DNA of 64,000 bases from a virus, in IMG/VR virus record IMGVR_UViG_3300049216_000035, positions 1 to 64,000 of that record, one strand, 5' to 3'. Below the pieces are notes generated by a model. That model was given only the letters and a program-made list of their open reading frames with translations, was not told where the DNA came from and did not search any database. Positions 8,201-15,815 of the stretch are shown one piece after another. Numbering within the stretch: position 1 is the stretch's first letter; each line of letters starts with the position of its first letter. Position numbers and translations under genes: made by a program.

Positions 8201-8394
8201 AGAGCTTCCATGAACTCTTTGTCGGGCTGGTAGGGTTCGATAGGGGCTTTGGTCTGGAAAGACTGGGCGAACGTCGCAACTCTCGCTACGGCGCTCTCAG
8301 AGACTTTCTGTGGACTACCACTCTGGTCAACGACAAGAGCCACAGCACTCGACTGTGGCGCGGGGGGTCGTTTTCTAGCTCTAGTCCGTCCCAT
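5257..8394 (-). CDS. Portal protein with long C-terminal extension
   Basis: 1045 residues, about twice the usual portal length. Residues about 190-570 have the portal pattern: a loop with PMMCGPESKQLYQYDM, a helical stretch FQAYNHNPVAHQLCE, WAGELMLEF, MIDPSTIWDI, HIKLNVSKYEKRGRSD (stem and wing) and GVPKEFIGDSG. Residues about 580-690 are Q/P/G-rich and disordered. Residues 696-709 carry GHPDQLRDSKGKYG, a variant linker used in other phage head proteins. The C-terminal 330 residues are low-complexity and helical, unlike simple portals. It forms the dodecameric DNA channel and the terminase docking site. It starts 8 bp after the terminase stop and overlaps the module protein downstream. Confidence 0.85.
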   Translation of the reverse strand: MGRTRARKRPPAPQSSAVALVVDQSGSPQKVSESAVARVATFAQSFQTKAPIEPYQPDKEFMEALEPTVGKFDFFSDKQIGPNGEEVDWEIQATLFEVGTDGTYRLQKYNSREELQKRLREGQARWQELVESNKAPDVYGVTLREADSVREEAIEAAANRLLEGFDGGGYADDFGGGSAYQGTAMPPYGSGRDPNAEYIPMMCGPESKQLYQYDMLDMHRKAFQAYNHNPVAHQLCELQTSFVLGRGIDHTSTNEEVDEVWREFVDRTDFYTDLENIATDAWWAGELMLEFIDSVPKLGKGYTDYRMIDPSTIWDIITDPEDIQKVFYMRQQYSTAYQMYTKGNIPSMRYVLRDIPANNVLHIKLNVSKYEKRGRSDLFSILGWLKRLQDLMNARVVKGQLEAAFVWDVSVNSGNEDISRVQLNLPDPYKPGSTFVHNKNLELKPVGSEIKANESTSDISALVNLIAVGFGVPKEFIGDSGKGGKSGALTATEPGVKRFERRQRLIESFCQAVANRVINNAIKGGRLKLNDILPDARSVTKLAKSNTDLPDRDALQADLQAQQDQANQAAQDQQKQQQQNAQELHDTTLSMSVQDQQHRHEMDKQSLGMQHKQAMTALNKPGAKTNINLGLNGVGGAPPMGPGGPNAGPGQPQPGQPGQQPQPGQQPPQQGQNGPQQAPPPGKQRESLTESELIEGHPDQLRDSKGKYGVGVGKHDLSPFSAAIHDFKKGMTPEEVAAKYGFELREAMLRAGNQPQDQDNEAAPDPNNPQQKPNQNLNKTVNGNNDDDKPLNDDQKKRIKLLKQSQNYAKEFLEFIFPSIAQEDRSAKLKDLALAEAMQWMPKSMAAKIAAKELNITTYSFEDSWQTILEESQLGMSIAHVYTQDNEHVPQTSIAQDVQAEMAAKQPIAPQNQMVNVPTPPAVAGDKLMPEQAKGGAPGTGGQSNPSAAPGKAPNSGSTKTNKAAGMDPIHTDPTAPSSGYSSAAKNPMANEGKASIMRSKQSLQRAIRMNLLKEAMLPAMDTIQKLATSITENVESANELLGDE
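6268..6309 (-). repeat. Variant linker motif in portal
   Basis: Codes for GHPDQLRDSKGKYG (residues 696-709). It shares the G/H-x-x-R-x-x-G layout with the SGN-GRPG linkers and occurs at the junction between the portal core and its extension. Confidence 0.5.
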
Positions 8395-8402
8395 CTGTCT
8401 AA

Positions 8403-10022
8403 TTATACGCGATCAAAGCGACGGTAGTTAGCAACCCGAGTCTGGAAACTAGAGCCAATCGTTATGGCTTTGGGGCCACCGCCCTTGAACTGGGACATCG
8501 CGATGGCACTGTAGCTGTTGGCATGAGCATAGTGGTCCGCCCCCAGCTTCTTCCAAATCGCCTTCTGAAGTCCAGTATCTTCGTCCGTGTCGATGACCTT
8601 CGCCATCGCGACAACCTGCTCGATAAACTCTTTGCGGGTGTCGTCTGGCATGCGCGGCAGGATCAGATCGCGGCGCGTAATCTCTTCGTACATGGCATCG
8701 AGCGATTCCGTTCGATTGACGTTAACCGCCCAGTCCTTGAACTCGTCCTGAGTGTTCTCACCCGGCCGAATCCACTTGTACGAGCCCTTCTGTGTGTCAA
8801 CATAGTAGCACAAGTAGACACGGCCACCGAACCGCTTCGCAAAGTCACGGGCTGAGTGCTGATTCGGCAGGCCGTCGATCACGCATATATTCACATCATA
8901 TTCGCGCATGTAGCGATCTAGCTCGAAGAACGTCGCCACCTTGCCGACAAACAGAACGCGCGGTCGGCCAGTGATCTTATCGTTCTGGCGGATGACGATG
9001 TGCAATTCTGATCCACGTTGGTCAACGCCCATGTAGCTGCGCTCGCCCTGGATCATCGCCATGTCTGTGCCTTGATCCATGCACGATTCAACCATGTCTG
9101 CCGTGACGCGCATGTCGCTCGAAATCCACGGAATACCGAGGTCCGAACGCATGAACTCTTCACGACCGCGACCGCTCTCGTACTTGTAGAGCATTTCCGA
9201 TAGATCGGCGACGCCGCCATACAGCCCGCAAAGGTGATAGCCGCGAACGCGCTCAGTCTTCTTTTCTGGTTTCCAGAAGCCGTAGCATTTGTCGAGTTCG
9301 CTATCGCACTTGCGACATACGAGGATCGCCTTCGTCTCGCTGATACGCTTGATAATGTCGGGGAATTGAAACTCGCAGATGTTGTGCGTCTCGCACTTCT
9401 TGCACACGAGATTCCAATAGCGTTTATCCGACAGACCGAACTCGTAGTCGATCCCATAACCATCGAACGTCGGCGTCGATAGCATATACTTCCACTTCAG
9501 ACTGGAGTGGAGCAGCCGCTTCTCGGCGAGTTCTTTCTGATCGGGTGTGACTTCATCGAGTTCGTCAAAGACGAGCATGTCGCCAGGAACAGACTTCAAG
9601 CGAATGTTCGAACGCATGCCTCGGAAATACAAAAAGCCGCGCCCAATCTGACGCAAGCCTACGGAGTCAACATCCTTCGAACCCACGAGTCCTGAAATGT
9701 AGGGACTGTCTTTGATGATCGGCGCAACGCGAGACTTACTAAATTCTCTCACGTCCTCATCGGTCGGGAAATAGTACAAAACATTTTTCCCTAATTTATC
9801 ACAGACGTATAAGGACTTAATCATCCCCAATACCGAAGCACCCATTTGTGCCGATTTTTCAACCACTTGGTATGGGTGAATGTCAGCGTACATATCAATC
9901 AAATAGGCGTGGTCTTCGAAAGAGAACGGCTTGCCGTCCACCTTCACATATTCCTGGGCATACCCGATAAGTGAGGAGTCTGCAATCGCTTGAGCAATCG
10001 CCAGTTCTTCTTTGCTTGCCAT
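8403..10022 (-). CDS. terL: Large terminase subunit (GpA-like)
   Basis: 539 residues from ATG 10022, which overlaps the stop of the upstream gene (TAATG). ATPase: a variant Walker A at residues 55-63 (EKSAQMGAS) and Walker B VFDELDE at 151-157. A cysteine cluster (VCKKC, then VCRKCDSELDKC) around 210-250 is typical of GpA-type terminases. The nuclease part has MGVDQRGSELHIVI with the first acidic residue and CVIDGLPN with a later one. It drives DNA packaging through the portal and cuts the concatemer. The order small terminase - endonuclease VII - large terminase - portal suggests a homing insertion between the two terminase genes. Confidence 0.9.
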   Translation of the reverse strand: MASKEELAIAQAIADSSLIGYAQEYVKVDGKPFSFEDHAYLIDMYADIHPYQVVEKSAQMGASVLGMIKSLYVCDKLGKNVLYYFPTDEDVREFSKSRVAPIIKDSPYISGLVGSKDVDSVGLRQIGRGFLYFRGMRSNIRLKSVPGDMLVFDELDEVTPDQKELAEKRLLHSSLKWKYMLSTPTFDGYGIDYEFGLSDKRYWNLVCKKCETHNICEFQFPDIIKRISETKAILVCRKCDSELDKCYGFWKPEKKTERVRGYHLCGLYGGVADLSEMLYKYESGRGREEFMRSDLGIPWISSDMRVTADMVESCMDQGTDMAMIQGERSYMGVDQRGSELHIVIRQNDKITGRPRVLFVGKVATFFELDRYMREYDVNICVIDGLPNQHSARDFAKRFGGRVYLCYYVDTQKGSYKWIRPGENTQDEFKDWAVNVNRTESLDAMYEEITRRDLILPRMPDDTRKEFIEQVVAMAKVIDTDEDTGLQKAIWKKLGADHYAHANSYSAIAMSQFKGGGPKAITIGSSFQTRVANYRRFDRV

Positions 10023-10432
10023 TAAGCTGCCACCGATTTTCGCGTTGCGAGATAATAGAACGCAGCCGCAACTATAGCGCGACGATCCTTGAACATACCC
10101 AGTCCCGCGTTGCAGTTGAAACATAGCATGCCACGAACCTGACCTGTCTCGTGATCGTGGTCAACGAGTAGCTTCTGGCCTTCTTCGGGAACCATCGCAC
10201 AGATGTTGCACTTTGAATGATCGAGTGAGAGGTATTGTTCGCGCGTTAAGCCGTACTTGCGCTTGACGTGTCCCCAAAAGTCAAGTTCTTTCTTACAAAG
10301 CCCGCAAGTGTTCCAGGTATATCGACCAAAAAGTGCTTCGTCCACATACGCTTCACAACGCGAACACCACCGCAAGCCATCGTGCGGTGGTTTACGTTCT
10401 GATATAGGTGGACGACCTATCTTAGTCGCCAC
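10022..10432 (-). CDS. Endonuclease VII-type nuclease (homing-like)
   Basis: 136 residues from a GTG. Two CxxC pairs (WCSRC; TCGLCKKEL), then CNIC, LVDHDHETGQVRGMLC and FNCNAGLGMFKD, the signature of the recombination endonuclease VII family (DHDH plus GLLC-x-x-CN). T4 gp49 resolves branched DNA, but small versions beside terminase genes also behave as free-standing homing nucleases. It is wedged between the terminase subunit genes with overlaps at both ends. It could resolve branches before packaging, or be a selfish insertion. Confidence 0.85.
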   Translation of the reverse strand: MATKIGRPPISERKPPHDGLRWCSRCEAYVDEALFGRYTWNTCGLCKKELDFWGHVKRKYGLTREQYLSLDHSKCNICAMVPEEGQKLLVDHDHETGQVRGMLCFNCNAGLGMFKDRRAIVAAAFYYLATRKSVAA

Positions 10433-11015
10433 TAGGCAACGCCTTCACTTCTGCCTCTTCAACGACCGTAACACGCTTAGGTGGCGTATATGCGCCGAAG
10501 GTTCGACGCGCAGCTTCCACTGCAATTTCAACGAGATCAGTCTTGCTAAGTGATTCAGCGACGGGAGACTTGCGTTCGATGACTTCGCGTCGTTCCGTAG
10601 GATCGCCGACAATCAGCCGTTCAATCTTGATAGCTTCGTTGAAGTCCTTGAGGTCTGGGTCGATGGCGCGGGCGCGTTGTGCGTCGGTCAGATCGGGGTT
10701 GTTTGGATCAATGTTCAGGCGCTCGATAAAACGACGCTGCACCTTATGCAACGCCTCGATCTGCTCCTGAACCATGCTTTCGATCACGGGCTGCATGCGC
10801 TCCGTGACCTCTTCGACTACCTTATCGTTGACCTGCTCTGCGAGCTTCGGCCAACCGAATTGGGCCGACCAGCGTTGAATCTGACGGATCGTGATGTGCT
10901 TGTACTTCTCGTCCTCTTGAAGCAAAGCATGGAGCGCGTTAGCCGAACGGCCTTCTCCCATCGTCGCATACTGTTGGAAAACAGCCTGCTGTTCGGGAGT
11001 CATTTTCCCGGCCAC
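10422..11015 (-). CDS. Small terminase subunit
   Basis: 197 residues. The N-terminal third has a helix-turn-helix style segment (RSANALHALLQED then ITIRQIQRWSAQFGW), followed by a long amphipathic helix (MQPVIESMVQEQIEALHKVQRRFIERL, quoted in part) suited to ring assembly, and a C-terminal tail. This layout and its place just upstream of the large terminase support a DNA-recognising small terminase. The GTG start at 11015 overlaps TAG; an ATG four codons in (11003) is possible. Confidence 0.75.
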   Translation of the reverse strand: MAGKMTPEQQAVFQQYATMGEGRSANALHALLQEDEKYKHITIRQIQRWSAQFGWPKLAEQVNDKVVEEVTERMQPVIESMVQEQIEALHKVQRRFIERLNIDPNNPDLTDAQRARAIDPDLKDFNEAIKIERLIVGDPTERREVIERKSPVAESLSKTDLVEIAVEAARRTFGAYTPPKRVTVVEEAEVKALPSGD

Positions 11016-11338
11016 TAGGTGTTGTTCGATCTACCAGCCAGCCGCTGCTGCGCGAATGGTTTGACGGCGGGGTGCGTGACGTGCGGTAAACACTCTTGAC
11101 CATACGAACCAAGGCCGCGATTCGGGTGCGCCTCAATGAACGCGATCATCTTGCGAATGTCTTCGGCGAAATCGGGCTCGACGTTCTCGGCAAGCGTATA
11201 CAACGCAGCAAGATCAGCCGGATTCTTCGCCGGGCTGAGTACGATGGCGGGACCACATTCTACCGAATTAGAATCGTGATGATCCACGATACTGTACCGC
11301 TTCGTAAGGCGCTTAAAGCGTGGTTTGTCTGGGCTCAC
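11015..11338 (-). CDS. Hypothetical protein (107 aa)
   Basis: 107 residues from a GTG overlapping the preceding stop. The N-terminus is basic, followed by an acidic helical part (LAALYTLAENVEPDFAEDI). There are no recognisable motifs. It is translationally coupled to the small terminase, so a packaging role is possible. Confidence 0.6.
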   Translation of the reverse strand: MSPDKPRFKRLTKRYSIVDHHDSNSVECGPAIVLSPAKNPADLAALYTLAENVEPDFAEDIRKMIAFIEAHPNRGLGSYGQECLPHVTHPAVKPFAQQRLAGRSNNT

Positions 11339-11505
11339 AATGGCATCCTTTGTTGTCCCGGCAGTTCTTCGCGGGGCTTGTATTTCCGAAAGATTCGTTC
11401 GGCGTTCGAAATTATATCAATAGCCGCGTTACGCGACGCGACCTTAATTGTCACCGTGTATTCGGGATCGTCGCTGCCGTCTGTCAGTTCGAATAGTCTC
11501 AACAA
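11335..11505 (-). CDS. Small hypothetical protein (56 aa), TTG start
   Basis: Reading frame ending in a TGA that overlaps the next gene's GTG. The content looks protein-like (LRLFELTDGSDDPEYTVTIKV, then an amphipathic helix NAAIDIISNAERIFRKY). The only plausible start is TTG at 11505 or 11502. It overlaps the 68-codon frame upstream. It could also be the C-terminal part of that frame after a frameshift. Confidence 0.45.
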   Translation of the reverse strand: MLRLFELTDGSDDPEYTVTIKVASRNAAIDIISNAERIFRKYKPREELPGQQRMPL

Positions 11506-11650
11506 CTTGTGGCTCGAACGGAAACTCCCGCTCCCTCACTGTACGAAGCTGCCGTTGCGTTAGCACCGGATACTCTTGCGACTTCTCTTGCTCCGCGTTC
11601 GTGTCCAGATAGAGGTCGGCCACGCTTTGGAGTAGGTGAAAGTAGTCCAC
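11444..11650 (-). CDS. Small hypothetical protein overlapping regulator 3' end
   Basis: 68 codons from a GTG at 11650. The first 50 residues (VDYFHLLQSVADLYLDTNAE...) look like genuine helical protein; the last 15 are arginine-rich and may be past the true end. It overlaps about 150 bp of the sigma-like gene in another frame, so either that gene's C-terminus or this frame is spurious, or a frameshift joins them. Confidence 0.35.
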   Translation of the reverse strand: MDYFHLLQSVADLYLDTNAEQEKSQEYPVLTQRQLRTVREREFPFEPQVVETIRTDRRQRRSRIHGDN

Positions 11651-12101
11651 GTTTCTTAAGTGCGCTCCGCATCTGGTAGACGGCTGGAACGGATCGCCCG
11701 AGCTTCTTGGCTACGTCGGTCGCCTTCTCGGCGTGACTGTCGATCAGCGTGTCTATCTCGGCGCGACTCCACGGCACGTTCGACGGAAGCTTTTGCGTCT
11801 GGAGATAGACGAGCAGACGACGTAGACCTGCCCGAAGTAACTCGTACAGGGAGTTCGAGGTGATGCCCATCGCGATGGCCGTGTCGGCTGCGGAGCGTTC
11901 GTCCAGTAGGTTTAATCGGATTGCTTCTCTTTGGCGCGGAGTCAGTACCCGTTCATCATCGAGTATCTGTCCGAGGTCGAACAGCGTCACCGCCGCATCT
12001 ACGTCATCCGCACTGGATGCGAGCAGGCTGCGGTAGTTGCGGAGTACCTTGCGAAGTGCGGCGGTACTCTCACGCCAAGTATAGCGCGGAACGTCTGTCA
12101 A
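11499..12101 (-). CDS. Sigma-region-4-like transcription regulator
   Basis: 200 residues from TTG 12101. Residues about 50-95 read LTPRQREAIRLNLLDERSA..GITSNSLYELLRAGLRRLL, a sigma-70 region 4-type helix-turn-helix. A second DNA-binding segment (WSRAEIDTLIDSHAEKATDV..GRSVPAVYQMRSAL) resembles a SANT/Myb-like or HTH unit. The C-terminal 50 residues are basic and low-complexity and overlap another frame. It lacks regions 2 and 3, so it is not a full sigma factor. Lying just upstream of the packaging genes, it may activate late transcription (inference). Confidence 0.6.
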   Translation of the reverse strand: MTDVPRYTWRESTAALRKVLRNYRSLLASSADDVDAAVTLFDLGQILDDERVLTPRQREAIRLNLLDERSAADTAIAMGITSNSLYELLRAGLRRLLVYLQTQKLPSNVPWSRAEIDTLIDSHAEKATDVAKKLGRSVPAVYQMRSALKKRGLLSPTPKRGRPLSGHERGAREVARVSGANATAASYSEGAGVSVRATSC

Positions 12102-12541
12102 GTGTTAGTCCTCTCACGGTGCATGAGAGCGTACAAGTCGCGATCCTCGATCACATAGTAGACGCGGTTGGAGTTGTTGCCAAACCGTATCGAAAGAAGT
12201 GAACGCAATCCCCCGAGCATGGCTTCCGTTTGTACTTTACGGAGCCAACGATGCGGGATCGTGATCTGATCCTTGGCTGTGGTCTTGCACTCGACAAGCC
12301 ATTCAGAACGAACGCGAACGTCGCCCGGTGATCCTGGCTGGTTGCCGGAGCCGGGTGTCATCGTCACCTCGTCCTCGCCGTATACTTGAGCCAGGGCTGC
12401 CTGAACGGAGGACTCGTGACTTCTGCTACTCTTCTGGTTTGGCGTCTTAGGCAACAGCTTGCCCTCGAACGGCTGCGGGGTGTATGCGAGCGCCTTGCCG
12501 TGAATTGCACGATTTGCACTGACCGACAATGTTTGAAGCAT
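12098..12541 (-). CDS. PD-(D/E)XK nuclease, Holliday-resolvase-like
   Basis: 147 residues if started at ATG 12541. A start at TTG 12454 would avoid the 95-bp overlap with the HNH gene. Core motif: an acidic site in SPGDVRV, then LVECKTT (E-x-K) and a following helix, as in Hjc/VRR-type resolvases. SSVQAALAQVYG precedes it as the first helix. Probably cuts branched or damaged DNA in the phage recombination pathway. Coupled to the regulator downstream (ATGA-like overlap). The HNH insertion makes the true N-terminus uncertain. Confidence 0.6.
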   Translation of the reverse strand: MLQTLSVSANRAIHGKALAYTPQPFEGKLLPKTPNQKSSRSHESSVQAALAQVYGEDEVTMTPGSGNQPGSPGDVRVRSEWLVECKTTAKDQITIPHRWLRKVQTEAMLGGLRSLLSIRFGNNSNRVYYVIEDRDLYALMHRERTNT

Positions 12542-12929
12542 CGTGTTCACCGCCCCGCGACAGTGGTACAAGATGCCCAACAGTCAGGCGGCAGAACACC
12601 CCACAATCGAAGCAACGACTAGCCTGCGCCGCAACGATAGTCCGCCACTGGGTCGCCGTAAACGATCCAGATGCACCGTGTTCTCGCGCTCGGCGAGTTA
12701 AGGCATACTGCCGACGTTTAATCGGGTCTTTGACAACCGATGCTTCGTACTTCCGAGTATGTGCGCGAATCCGGTCGGGGTGTTCCTTTTGCCACTTCTC
12801 GACAAGTGCCCCGCGGCAAGACTTACACTGTCTGCGGTGGTGGTAGTATGTCACGCCCGCTTTGATCGACTTGACGATTTGAAAGTCTGATAACGACCTT
12901 TCTACGCCGCACAGCTTACACTGCCTCAT
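12447..12929 (-). CDS. HNH homing endonuclease
   Basis: 160 residues from ATG 12929, preceded by GAGGAAGAG. N-terminal CKLCG and CKSC form a zinc knuckle, then a basic helical region, then the HNH core CFDCGV..VGHLVPLSRGGEHDASNIVGQ and CKSCNSRQG. It sits between recA and a nuclease gene and overlaps both. The placement in a conserved recombination cluster and the family suggest a mobile homing element. Confidence 0.85.
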   Translation of the reverse strand: MRQCKLCGVERSLSDFQIVKSIKAGVTYYHHRRQCKSCRGALVEKWQKEHPDRIRAHTRKYEASVVKDPIKRRQYALTRRAREHGASGSFTATQWRTIVAAQASRCFDCGVFCRLTVGHLVPLSRGGEHDASNIVGQCKSCNSRQGARIHPAAVRGQAVA

Positions 12930-14007
12930 CGGACTCTTCCTCATCGTCTTCACTTCGGTTTAAGTCCATCATGCGAGTCAGTTCAGCCCGCGTCTTCGCG
13001 TCGATCTCTTCGAACAGAGCCTCGTCCTCAAGCAAAGCGGCCTTGAGTTTCTCCTGACCCTGCCACTTCTGATCGCCGTAGACATACCATGCGCCCGTTC
13101 GTTCGACAACGCGAGCGTATGCGGACAACTGAGCTAGTTCGGCGTAGCGATCCAGTCCAACGATTTCACCAAGGTTGTAGACATCGAACTGAGCGGATCG
13201 ACCTTGCGTCGCGTTCGCTTTGTTCTTCTTGACCGTGACCTTGGTGACGTGACCGACTTCGATGCCTTTCAATTCCAGTTCTTCGGCATCGCCCTTGTAT
13301 AGCTCACCCTTACGAACTTCGACACGGGTCGTGGCGTAGTAAGCCAGAGCGCGGCCACCCGTCTGCTTATCCTGTGGCGGCATGCCGTTGAATACGCGAA
13401 CGCCGATGTTGTCTCGACCCTGGCTGACGAAGAAGACGGTTGGCTGAACTTCGTTACGCGCGATCAAGCCGATGAGAATCCGCAGACCCTCTGACATGGC
13501 TTTCGCCGTCAGCATCGGTGCGCTTGCCTCTTGGCCTTTCTCCATCTTCTTGTCGAACTCGTCGCGCGTGACCATCGCGCCCGTCGAGTCGAAACACATG
13601 CAGGCATACTCGTCGCTCGACGTGAGGATCGCTTTCGCCATGTCGAAGGCTGGATCGAGTAGCAGCATCGGCTTGAAGTTGTCGTGGGTGATAACGTCTA
13701 GCATCTCAAGGTTTCCCCCAAGAGCTTCGAATCGCTTCGTGTCGTAAGTCCCTTCGAAGTCGAAGATCAGAGAGCGTTTACCTTCGCGCTTCTGGGCTTC
13801 AACTGCGGCGAGGTCAAACAAGAGAGTCTTGCCGCTGCCCTCTTTTCCAAAGAGTTGCACAATGCCGCGCTTAGGCCAGCCGCCTCCAAGTGCAACGTCG
13901 AGTGCAATCGATCCTGAACTGCGGTACTCACGCGGCGCAAGAGTTGACGCGGGGACGAGAACACCTTTACCGAACTGCTTCTCAAAGTCTTTCTGCCAGT
14001 CACTCAT
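12916..14007 (-). CDS. RecA/UvsX-type recombinase
   Basis: 363 residues starting at ATG 14007 behind GAGGCGGAAG. An upstream in-frame extension overlaps another gene and lacks a ribosome site. Walker A GKEGSGKT at 54-61, Walker B-like ACMCFDSTGAM, a lysine/glutamine switch region TVFFVSQGRDN, and PPQDKQTGGRALAYYATTRVEV, the RecA loop-2 area. The acidic C-terminus (EDDEEESDEAV) is typical of RecA. It catalyses strand exchange in recombination-dependent replication and repair. Confidence 0.92.
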   Translation of the reverse strand: MSDWQKDFEKQFGKGVLVPASTLAPREYRSSGSIALDVALGGGWPKRGIVQLFGKEGSGKTLLFDLAAVEAQKREGKRSLIFDFEGTYDTKRFEALGGNLEMLDVITHDNFKPMLLLDPAFDMAKAILTSSDEYACMCFDSTGAMVTRDEFDKKMEKGQEASAPMLTAKAMSEGLRILIGLIARNEVQPTVFFVSQGRDNIGVRVFNGMPPQDKQTGGRALAYYATTRVEVRKGELYKGDAEELELKGIEVGHVTKVTVKKNKANATQGRSAQFDVYNLGEIVGLDRYAELAQLSAYARVVERTGAWYVYGDQKWQGQEKLKAALLEDEALFEEIDAKTRAELTRMMDLNRSEDDEEESDEAV

Positions 14008-14146
14008 CTTCCGCCTCGAAGCCATCGCAATCGCAAAAGCCAATAGAGTTAGAGACATTAGGATGCCCCCAGCCCATGCATGGCCATGCCTCGCAAATCA
14101 GATGATCGGCCCTAGTGTGAGCGCAGTGTTTGCATCGGTCGTTCAT
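14000..14146 (-). CDS. Small cysteine-rich protein (48 aa)
   Basis: Open frame MNDRCKHCAHTRADHLICEA... with ATGA overlap to the upstream gene and an 8-bp overlap with recA. C-x-x-C near the N-terminus, H-x-x-x-x-C, and C-D-C near the end suggest a zinc-binding microprotein. It lies between recA and a helical protein and exactly fills the gap. Role unknown. Confidence 0.7.
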   Translation of the reverse strand: MNDRCKHCAHTRADHLICEAWPCMGWGHPNVSNSIGFCDCDGFEAEDE

Positions 14147-14658
14147 CGCTTTTTCTGTTCCATTCCGAAGATGTGTTTCTCAGTATCCCGCGCCGACATG
14201 ATCTTCTTGACGCCTTCATACAGCGCGGTCGCATGTTCGGTCTTGGCTTTCAATTTCTGATACACAGACTTAGCGATGTTGACAACGGACGACTCAGCCG
14301 CAAGTTGTAGCTCTGCGCGAGCGCGGCGTTCTTGCGCGTTGCGACCGTCCGCTTCGAGCAGCTTCTCAGCGAACATGATGTCGAGCGCAGCCTTCGCGAC
14401 CTCAGCCTCTAACGCACTTCGAGAGATGCCATCGCTAAGTCGGTAAAGAAGGACTGGTAGTCGTACCACCATCCGTTGAAGTTCAAAGTCCGACCAACTT
14501 TCACGACTCTCGTTGAGGTATTCATCCACGCGAGCCACGAAGTCATCAAGGTCTTTGGTGAACTGCCTCGCGACTCTATCGGCCAAGTCCGTCGCAACAG
14601 AAGCGGTCTTAACAATAGACTCGTAAGTAGACATAAGACGAACGTCTTCATTCACCAC
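14143..14658 (-). CDS. Helical protein of the recombination cluster
   Basis: 171 residues, nearly all helical and charged, with no enzyme motifs (DLADRVARQFTKDLDDFVARV; AQERRARAELQLAAESSV). GTG start at 14658 eight bases after AAGG; an internal ATG at 14634 lacks a ribosome site. Sandwiched between a nuclease and recA, it could be a recombination mediator (UvsY-like) or a nuclease partner. That is inferred from context only. Confidence 0.6.
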   Translation of the reverse strand: MVNEDVRLMSTYESIVKTASVATDLADRVARQFTKDLDDFVARVDEYLNESRESWSDFELQRMVVRLPVLLYRLSDGISRSALEAEVAKAALDIMFAEKLLEADGRNAQERRARAELQLAAESSVVNIAKSVYQKLKAKTEHATALYEGVKKIMSARDTEKHIFGMEQKKR

Positions 14659-15022
14659 TTGGCACCTTCAGCGCGTCCATGACGCCTTCGATCTGGAGTA
14701 GCTTGTTCCACAGCCCGCCATCGACCGTGACAAGCCAGCCATGATCGTGCTTCTTCTTGGTGTAGAGGATCGCGTGACGCTTCTTGTGCTTCACGGCGTC
14801 TGCGACGGCATCGGCGAACAGTGTGTGGTGCGCGAACGATGCGCGCAGTTTGCACTCGACCAGAACATCGAGCCCTTGAGGAATGATAACATCCCCACCA
14901 CGCGGGGAGCCGTCGTCTTGCCGACTATTCGCACCGGACAGTGGGTTGCGCTTCGAAGCCCAATCCTGCGCTGCGACTCTGCGCTCGAAACCAGTCCAAC
15001 AGCTTTTACTCGTCTTAGCCAT
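14648..15022 (-). CDS. Resolvase-like PD-(D/E)XK nuclease
   Basis: 124 residues. FERRVAAQ (first-helix Glu), GGDVIIP (Asp), LVECKLRA (E-x-K), then a helix with HHTLFADAVADAVKHKK and a strand AILYTKKK. This is the Hjc/VRR-NUC layout of small nucleases for branched DNA. ATG 15022 overlaps the stop of the Cas4-like gene upstream. One of three such folds around recA. Confidence 0.75.
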   Translation of the reverse strand: MAKTSKSCWTGFERRVAAQDWASKRNPLSGANSRQDDGSPRGGDVIIPQGLDVLVECKLRASFAHHTLFADAVADAVKHKKRHAILYTKKKHDHGWLVTVDGGLWNKLLQIEGVMDALKVPSGE

Positions 15023-15815
15023 GAATCGCTTTACAGGCTTTCTGCCACGGGCAGTACATGCACCAATCAGTATTCAAAGGCAGCGTGGGTTCGATGCCGT
15101 CCCAAAGCTCCAGCCTGTCGTAGTTCTCACGAAGTTGGTGCAGCTTCGCGTCCTCGAACGGGCGGTCGTAAATCTTTAGCTCGTGGGTGTTCTTATTCTC
15201 GTACAGGATGCAGTAGCGAGTCGGCTGGGTGTACTCAGATAGCCCCGTCATCAAGAGTTTATAGGCATGCACCTGATCGATGTATGCCTGCTGTGGCCCG
15301 AGAAGCTGCTCCCAGTACCGCGCCTTGATGGTCTTGAAATCCAGAATGATCGGCGCGCGATCTAGGATCGGAACGCGGATGATGCGGTCTGGACTACCGC
15401 CAAGTTGCAGTTTCAGATTTGAGAACCGAACTTCGGCTGCGATTGTCTCGACCAGCCCCAGATCGTGCAGCGCGTCGAAGACCATGTGCCACCGAACGCC
15501 AATGAACGTGCCCGTGGAAAGGGCGCGCTGCTGCGCGGGCTTACGGTTGACGACATCCGTCTCCGGCCAGTCACGGGCTTTGAACGCCTGCTGTTGCAAG
15601 CACTTCCCCGCCGAGCTTGCACGATACGGCTGACGTGTGATCCCGTCCGGCTTTGTGAAGTACAGCTTGACCTTATCGAGATGGTCGGCAACGTAGTCGT
15701 CCAGTCGATCTGGGTCGGCCATGTAATCATCAATGACTTTGACGAGATACGCGCTCACGTCTTCTTGCGCGCGATCCTGGCGTTTGAACTCTTTCGCGAA
15801 ATCAGCTAATTTCAT
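15015..15815 (-). CDS. RecB/Cas4-like exonuclease with likely Fe-S cluster
   Basis: 266 residues. An N-terminal SSAGKC cysteine, an early His (GVRWHMVFDAL), GGSPDRII (Asp), IILDFKTI (D-x-K), QVHAYKLL (QxxxY helix) and a C-terminal WCMYCPWQKAC. The single early Cys plus three late Cys match the [4Fe-4S] arrangement of Cas4/AddB-type PD-(D/E)XK nucleases. Probably an end-processing exonuclease for RecA-mediated recombination. Overlaps neighbours by 4-8 bp. Confidence 0.82.
   Translation of the reverse strand: MKLADFAKEFKRQDRAQEDVSAYLVKVIDDYMADPDRLDDYVADHLDKVKLYFTKPDGITRQPYRASSAGKCLQQQAFKARDWPETDVVNRKPAQQRALSTGTFIGVRWHMVFDALHDLGLVETIAAEVRFSNLKLQLGGSPDRIIRVPILDRAPIILDFKTIKARYWEQLLGPQQAYIDQVHAYKLLMTGLSEYTQPTRYCILYENKNTHELKIYDRPFEDAKLHQLRENYDRLELWDGIEPTLPLNTDWCMYCPWQKACKAIHG

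Noticed and set aside
5140-8427. Long plus-strand open frames opposite the portal gene (up to 272 codons)
   Set aside because: They are antisense shadows of a strongly supported portal gene; arginine/leucine-rich compositions and lack of ribosome sites show no independent coding.
8403-10124. Upstream start for the large terminase at 10124
   Set aside because: The extra 34 residues overlap the endonuclease VII gene and lack a ribosome site; the ATG in TAATG at 10022 fits the local pattern.
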